Assembly: GCF_005893125.1 (NCBI RefSeq)
Contig: NZ_VCJS01000104.1
Coordinates: forward strand, 1 to 44,632
Source of the DNA: Nonomuraea basaltis
Lineage (GTDB): Bacteria > Actinomycetota > Actinomycetes > Streptosporangiales > Streptosporangiaceae
Reading direction: 5' to 3'
DNA length: 44,632 nucleotides
How positions within the stretch are numbered: position 1 is the stretch's first letter; every line of letters starts with the position of its first letter. The notes under the pieces were generated by a model, which searched no databases, had not been told where the DNA came from, and was given only the letters and a program-made list of their open reading frames with translations. The translations under genes and the position numbers were made by a program. Positions 41,769-44,632 of the stretch are shown piece after piece.

Positions 41769-42030
41769 CTACAGGCCGTTTCTGCCGATCACGCCGCGGT
41801 ACCAGAGAGCGCTGTCCCGCCGCGCGTCCGTCCGCCGCCGCGAACCTCTTGCCGGTCTCGATGTACTGCTCCCACGTCGGCCAGAGCGCCGCCACCTCGG
41901 TCCGGTCGGACGGCAGCCCGCCGATGTAGCCGACCTCGACCGCCTCGATGTCCCCCGCGCCCGCGTTGGTGGCCAGCCGCTTGATCAGGTTGCTGTGGTG
42001 GTCGTTGAACTGCGTGACGTTCTCGACGAT
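41769..42030 (-). pseudogene. Operon scar: ABC binding-protein fragment joined to GH1 beta-glucosidase tail
   Basis: From 42030 the minus strand reads ENVTQFNDHHSNLIKRLATN and AGAGDIEAVEVGYIG, then GLPSDRTEVAALWPTWEQYIETGKRF. These are two parts of one family of sugar binding proteins that are normally about 60 residues apart. The fragment has no start (a TAG stands immediately before). In another frame the same end (about 41769-41816) reads DSALWYRGVIGRNGL and a TAG, the usual C-terminus of GH1 beta-glucosidases. The order SBP ... GH1 - LacI matches cebEFG-bglC-cebR type operons with their middle removed. Confidence 0.6.
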
Positions 42031-42051
42031 CTAAATAACGATTCGTGTTAC

Positions 42052-42071
42052 CCGAGAGAGCGTGTTCTCGG
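42052..42071. terminator. Hairpin after the kinase gene
   Basis: CCGAGA and TCTCGG form a 6-base stem with an 8-base loop, 37 bases beyond the stop of the minus-strand kinase gene. No T-run follows. Possible terminator of the methylase-kinase operon. Confidence 0.35.
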
Positions 42072-42108
42072 ACCGGCGCGGGCGCGGGAAGGCCCGGAGC
42101 GGGCACGG

Positions 42109-42996
42109 TCAGCTGAGGGCGCGGCCCGCCATGCGGGCGTACATGCGGCCGGGGCTCGGGGACTTCGCCAGGAAGCCGGGCAGCATCGGCAGCTCGACGG
42201 CGAACGGGTCGAGCCGCTCGTACAGCTCGTTCGCGTCCGCGGGCCGGTCGTCCGGCTTCTTCTCCAGCAGCTGCGCCAGCAGCGCGCTCAGCTCACCCGG
42301 GATGCCGGGCACGGCCGGCGGGCGCTTCTTGACCTGCTTCTCGAAGACCATGTAGTCGGTCGGCCCGGTGAAAAGCTGGCGGCCGGTCAGCATCTCGTGC
42401 AGGACGCAGCCGAGGGCGTAGAGGTCGCTGCGCGGCTCGGCCACGCCGTGCTGGATCTGCTCGGGAGCCATGTACGCCGGCGTCCCCATGATCTGCCCGA
42501 TCCTGGTGAACGTCGTGACGTCCGCGTCGCGCAGCATGGCCAGGCCGAAGTCGAGCACCTTCACGCTGCCGTCCGGGCAGAGCATGAGGTTCGTCGGCTT
42601 GAGGTCGCGATGGCAGATCGACAGGGCGTGCGCCGCCGACAGCACCGCGCACGCCTGAGCCGCGATGGCGGCCGCCCACGACACCGGCAGCGGGCCGTGC
42701 TCGCTGACCACGTCGGCCACCGTGACGCCCTCGATGAACTGCATGACCTGGTAGAGCCGCTGCTCATGGGTCCCGAAGTCGTAGAGGACCGGCGCGCCCG
42801 GATGCTCCAGCCTGGCCAGGATGCGGGCCTCGCGGATGAACCGGCGCTCCAGCTCATGATCGGGGCCGCCGGGCAGCCTGAGCAGCTTCACCGCGACCCG
42901 GCGGTCCAGGTGGCGGTCGTGGCCGGCGTAGACCGCACCCATGCCGCCCTGGCCTAGAGGGAGGTCGTCGAGCTCATAGCGGTCACCGATGACCAT
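42109..42996 (-). CDS. Soluble Ser/Thr protein kinase
   Basis: 295 residues, almost only a kinase domain: GQGGMG (15-20), Lys37, HRDLKPTN (129-136), DFG (149-151), APE (177-179). It should be an active Hanks-type kinase. There is no membrane helix, in contrast with the PknB-like protein at 8-9.5 kb. The C-terminal tail ends ARMYARMAGRALS with no sensor domain. It starts 38 bases after the stop of the DNA methylase gene, with GGGGAGGGG before the ATG, so the two are probably cotranscribed. Confidence 0.9.
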   Translation of the reverse strand: MVIGDRYELDDLPLGQGGMGAVYAGHDRHLDRRVAVKLLRLPGGPDHELERRFIREARILARLEHPGAPVLYDFGTHEQRLYQVMQFIEGVTVADVVSEHGPLPVSWAAAIAAQACAVLSAAHALSICHRDLKPTNLMLCPDGSVKVLDFGLAMLRDADVTTFTRIGQIMGTPAYMAPEQIQHGVAEPRSDLYALGCVLHEMLTGRQLFTGPTDYMVFEKQVKKRPPAVPGIPGELSALLAQLLEKKPDDRPADANELYERLDPFAVELPMLPGFLAKSPSPGRMYARMAGRALS

Positions 42997-43034
42997 TCGC
43001 CCCTCCCCGCAGTCTTCGGGAAAAAACTACACCG

Positions 43035-44632
43035 TCAGGACTGCGGGTGCAGGTGGCCGTCAGCGAGGCCGTCGAGGCCCAGCCTGATCAGCGTCTGCCC
43101 CAGCGTCGAGGTCTCGCGGATGGCGTCTTCGAGCACGGCGAGCTGGCGGAACGCCTCGCCGTACGCCTTCTGCTCCTTGAGCGACAGGCGCGGCAGGCGG
43201 GTGCGGCGCACGTCGAACCTGCTGGAGCCGGTCGTCGCCCGGCCACCGGCGGCCCGCAGGTAGCCGGCCAGGAAGTCCGGGTCGAGCCGGCGCGTGTCCA
43301 CCCGGTAGAGCGTCAGGTGCGGGCCCAGCACCGCGCCGCCGTCGGCCATCACGCGCACGCTGGAGTAGGAGGCCACCACGTCGCCGGGACGGACCGCGAT
43401 CAGGCCCTGCTGCGTGGTCGTGGAGCCGGAGGGCGGGGTGCCGTTGAGCACGTCGTCGGAGGTGAGGACCGGGACCTCGCCGCCGTCGGCGGACATCTTG
43501 GGCGGGGCCTGCGACGTGGTCACCAGGCCCTCCTTGATCAGGTCGCCCAGCGTGGTGGCGGGCTGGTCGAGCGGCTGCTCCAGGACCTTCAGGTCGGGCG
43601 GTACGGCGGCGGCCGCCAGGAAGCGGTCGCGTACCTCGGCGAACGCCCGGCCGACGTCGTCGCGGCGCTGGTGCCGGGCCGGGGTCATGTCGACCTCGTC
43701 GGCCAGCAGGTCGATGATCCGCACGGTCTGGTCGGAACGGTCCTCCAGGTACGCCTGCCAGGCCGGCTCCACGCTCGCCAGGTCGGCGGTGGCGTCGATG
43801 ATGAGCACGTCGGACGGCGGCCGCTCGCCCCCGGCCGGGCGGCGCAGCAGCCACAGATCCGAGCCGGGCAGGGCGACCACGGCCCGCAGCGCGCCCGCGC
43901 GCAGCAGGTTGGCGCGGATGCGCCGGCCCGCCCTGCGGCTCGCGGCGGCCGGGGGCATGAGGATGGCGACCAGGCCGCCGGGCTTGACGTGGGTGAGGCA
44001 GTGCTGGACCCAGGCCAGCTCGGGCTCGCCGCGCGGCGGCAGGCCGTACTCCCAGCGCGGGTCGCCGGTCAGCTCCTCGTAGCCCCAGGCCCGCTCGTTG
44101 AACGGCGGGTCGCAGAGCACAGCGTCGACCCGCTGCCCGGCGAAGCCGTCGTGGCGCATCGAGTCGCCGGCCACGATCTCGGCCTCGACGCCGCGCAGCC
44201 GGAGCCGGGAGGCGGTGATGGCGGCCGAGGTCTCGCTGAGCTCCTGACCCAGGACCCGGACCCCGTCGCGCGGCCCCTCGCCGCCTCGCGTGGCCCGCGT
44301 GGTCTCGCCGTCGCCCGCCGGCGTCCCCTGCGTGGTCCTGGCGCTGAGTGGGGTCTTGCCGCTGTCCTGTGACGTTCCGGCCGGTGCCAGGAGCAGCGTG
44401 CCGACGCCGCAGGCCGGGTCGAGAATCGTCGTGCCGTCGGCGCGGACCAGCTGGATCATCAGCCCGGCCACGTCCTCGCGGGTGACGGAGAGCTGCCGGG
44501 AGTGGGCCTCGAGGTAGCGTTCGCAGAGGAACTCGTACGCGGCCCGTGCGCCGAGTTGCTCGGCCAGCTCCAGGAGGAGCTCGGTCAGCTCGCCGTCCAG
44601 CCCGCTCAAGCCCGGCCCGCCCGCCTCCAGCC
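43035..44632 (-). CDS. N6-adenine DNA methylase with HsdS-like C-terminus, 5' partial
   Basis: The frame is open to the right edge (LEAGGPGLSGLDGEL upstream of the first possible TTG start at 44609), so the N-terminus lies outside. In the 524 residues counted from that TTG: SAM motif DPACGVGT (64-71), catalytic DPPF (167-170), as in type I HsdM and related gamma-class methylases. About 35 residues of Ser/Thr/Gly-rich sequence are inserted after the first motif (78-115). The C-terminal part (about 340-524) resembles a specificity-subunit half: EVPVLTSDDVLNG, VRPGDVVAS, TRLPRLSLKEQKAYGEAFRQL. No restriction subunit is visible. It is the first gene of an operon with a kinase. Confidence 0.85.
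   Translation of the reverse strand, partial: LEAGGPGLSGLDGELTELLLELAEQLGARAAYEFLCERYLEAHSRQLSVTREDVAGLMIQLVRADGTTILDPACGVGTLLLAPAGTSQDSGKTPLSARTTQGTPAGDGETTRATRGGEGPRDGVRVLGQELSETSAAITASRLRLRGVEAEIVAGDSMRHDGFAGQRVDAVLCDPPFNERAWGYEELTGDPRWEYGLPPRGEPELAWVQHCLTHVKPGGLVAILMPPAAASRRAGRRIRANLLRAGALRAVVALPGSDLWLLRRPAGGERPPSDVLIIDATADLASVEPAWQAYLEDRSDQTVRIIDLLADEVDMTPARHQRRDDVGRAFAEVRDRFLAAAAVPPDLKVLEQPLDQPATTLGDLIKEGLVTTSQAPPKMSADGGEVPVLTSDDVLNGTPPSGSTTTQQGLIAVRPGDVVASYSSVRVMADGGAVLGPHLTLYRVDTRRLDPDFLAGYLRAAGGRATTGSSRFDVRRTRLPRLSLKEQKAYGEAFRQLAVLEDAIRETSTLGQTLIRLGLDGLADGHLHPQS

Noticed and set aside
1..44632. CRISPR arrays, tRNA or rRNA genes, insertion sequences, prophage or attachment sites
   Set aside because: Looked for repeats with regular spacing, tRNA T-loop patterns, transposase or integrase motifs; none was seen by reading. 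A dedicated search (tRNAscan-SE, ISEScan, minced) was not possible here.

Overview
The window is 44.6 kb of very GC-rich actinobacterial chromosome. Mycothiol-type maleylpyruvate isomerase-fold proteins, an AfsR/SARP regulator, DUF3040 and DUF6343 proteins, PknB-type kinases, GTG starts, apparently leaderless genes and sugar ABC importers without their own ATPase all fit a filamentous actinomycete. My best guess is a Streptosporangiaceae (Nonomuraea-like) genome; this is inference from gene content, not from a marker gene. The first 19 bases look like a Nextera transposase adapter, so the window probably starts at a raw contig end. No rRNA, tRNA, CRISPR array, prophage or insertion sequence was seen.

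Layout. 1-2.2 kb: efeUOB ferrous/ferric iron uptake operon (efeB cut by the contig end) behind an IdeR/DtxR-type iron box. 2.2-7.9 kb: a sugar operon (binding protein, two permeases, cytosolic GH5 glycosidase) with a divergent LacI regulator and two matching GAAA-S-TTTC palindromes. 7.9-29.6 kb: mixed housekeeping and accessory genes: PknB-like kinase with a Cys-rich outer domain, MazG-like pyrophosphohydrolase, AfsR-type regulator, SRPBCC protein, amidohydrolase, esterase, HTH protein, AlkB, monoglyceride lipase, lipoprotein, RecQ, MFS transporter, SDR, zinc-free ribosomal protein L31 with a probable Zur box, DUF1152 protein, an SRPBCC-TetR operon, small membrane proteins, a DUF4344 metallopeptidase-like protein and a secreted Ig-like protein. 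29.7-41.7 kb: a PfkB-like protein and a carbohydrate locus built around a large secreted GH87 (alpha-1,3-glucanase/mycodextranase type) enzyme, a LacI regulator, a three-gene ABC importer and a GH13 alpha-glucosidase, followed by a truncated kinase-fold gene and a second LacI gene. 42.1-44.6 kb: a two-gene operon of an N6-DNA methylase with an HsdS-like tail (5' end outside the window) and a Ser/Thr kinase.

How the genes work together. The clearest system is the alpha-glucan locus. The secreted 1083-residue GH87 protein would cut fungal-type alpha-1,3-glucan (or nigeran) outside the cell, the lipoprotein/permease importer would take up the oligosaccharides, and the cytosolic GH13 enzyme would hydrolyse them. 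The GH87 gene and the importer operon, more than 1 kb apart and divergent, carry near-identical promoters with the same overlapping operator, so they read as one regulon. The GH5 operon is a parallel system for a beta-linked oligosaccharide.

A second theme is decay. Several genes look like short joins of formerly longer genes or operons: an SBP head joined to a GH1 beta-glucosidase tail next to a CebR-like LacI gene, an acetyltransferase start joined to a nitrilase tail, a phosphotransferase without its catalytic loop, a DUF1152 protein short of its middle, and a 2-oxoglutarate oxygenase tail before alkB. Whether these are real deletions or assembly collapses can only be settled from reads.
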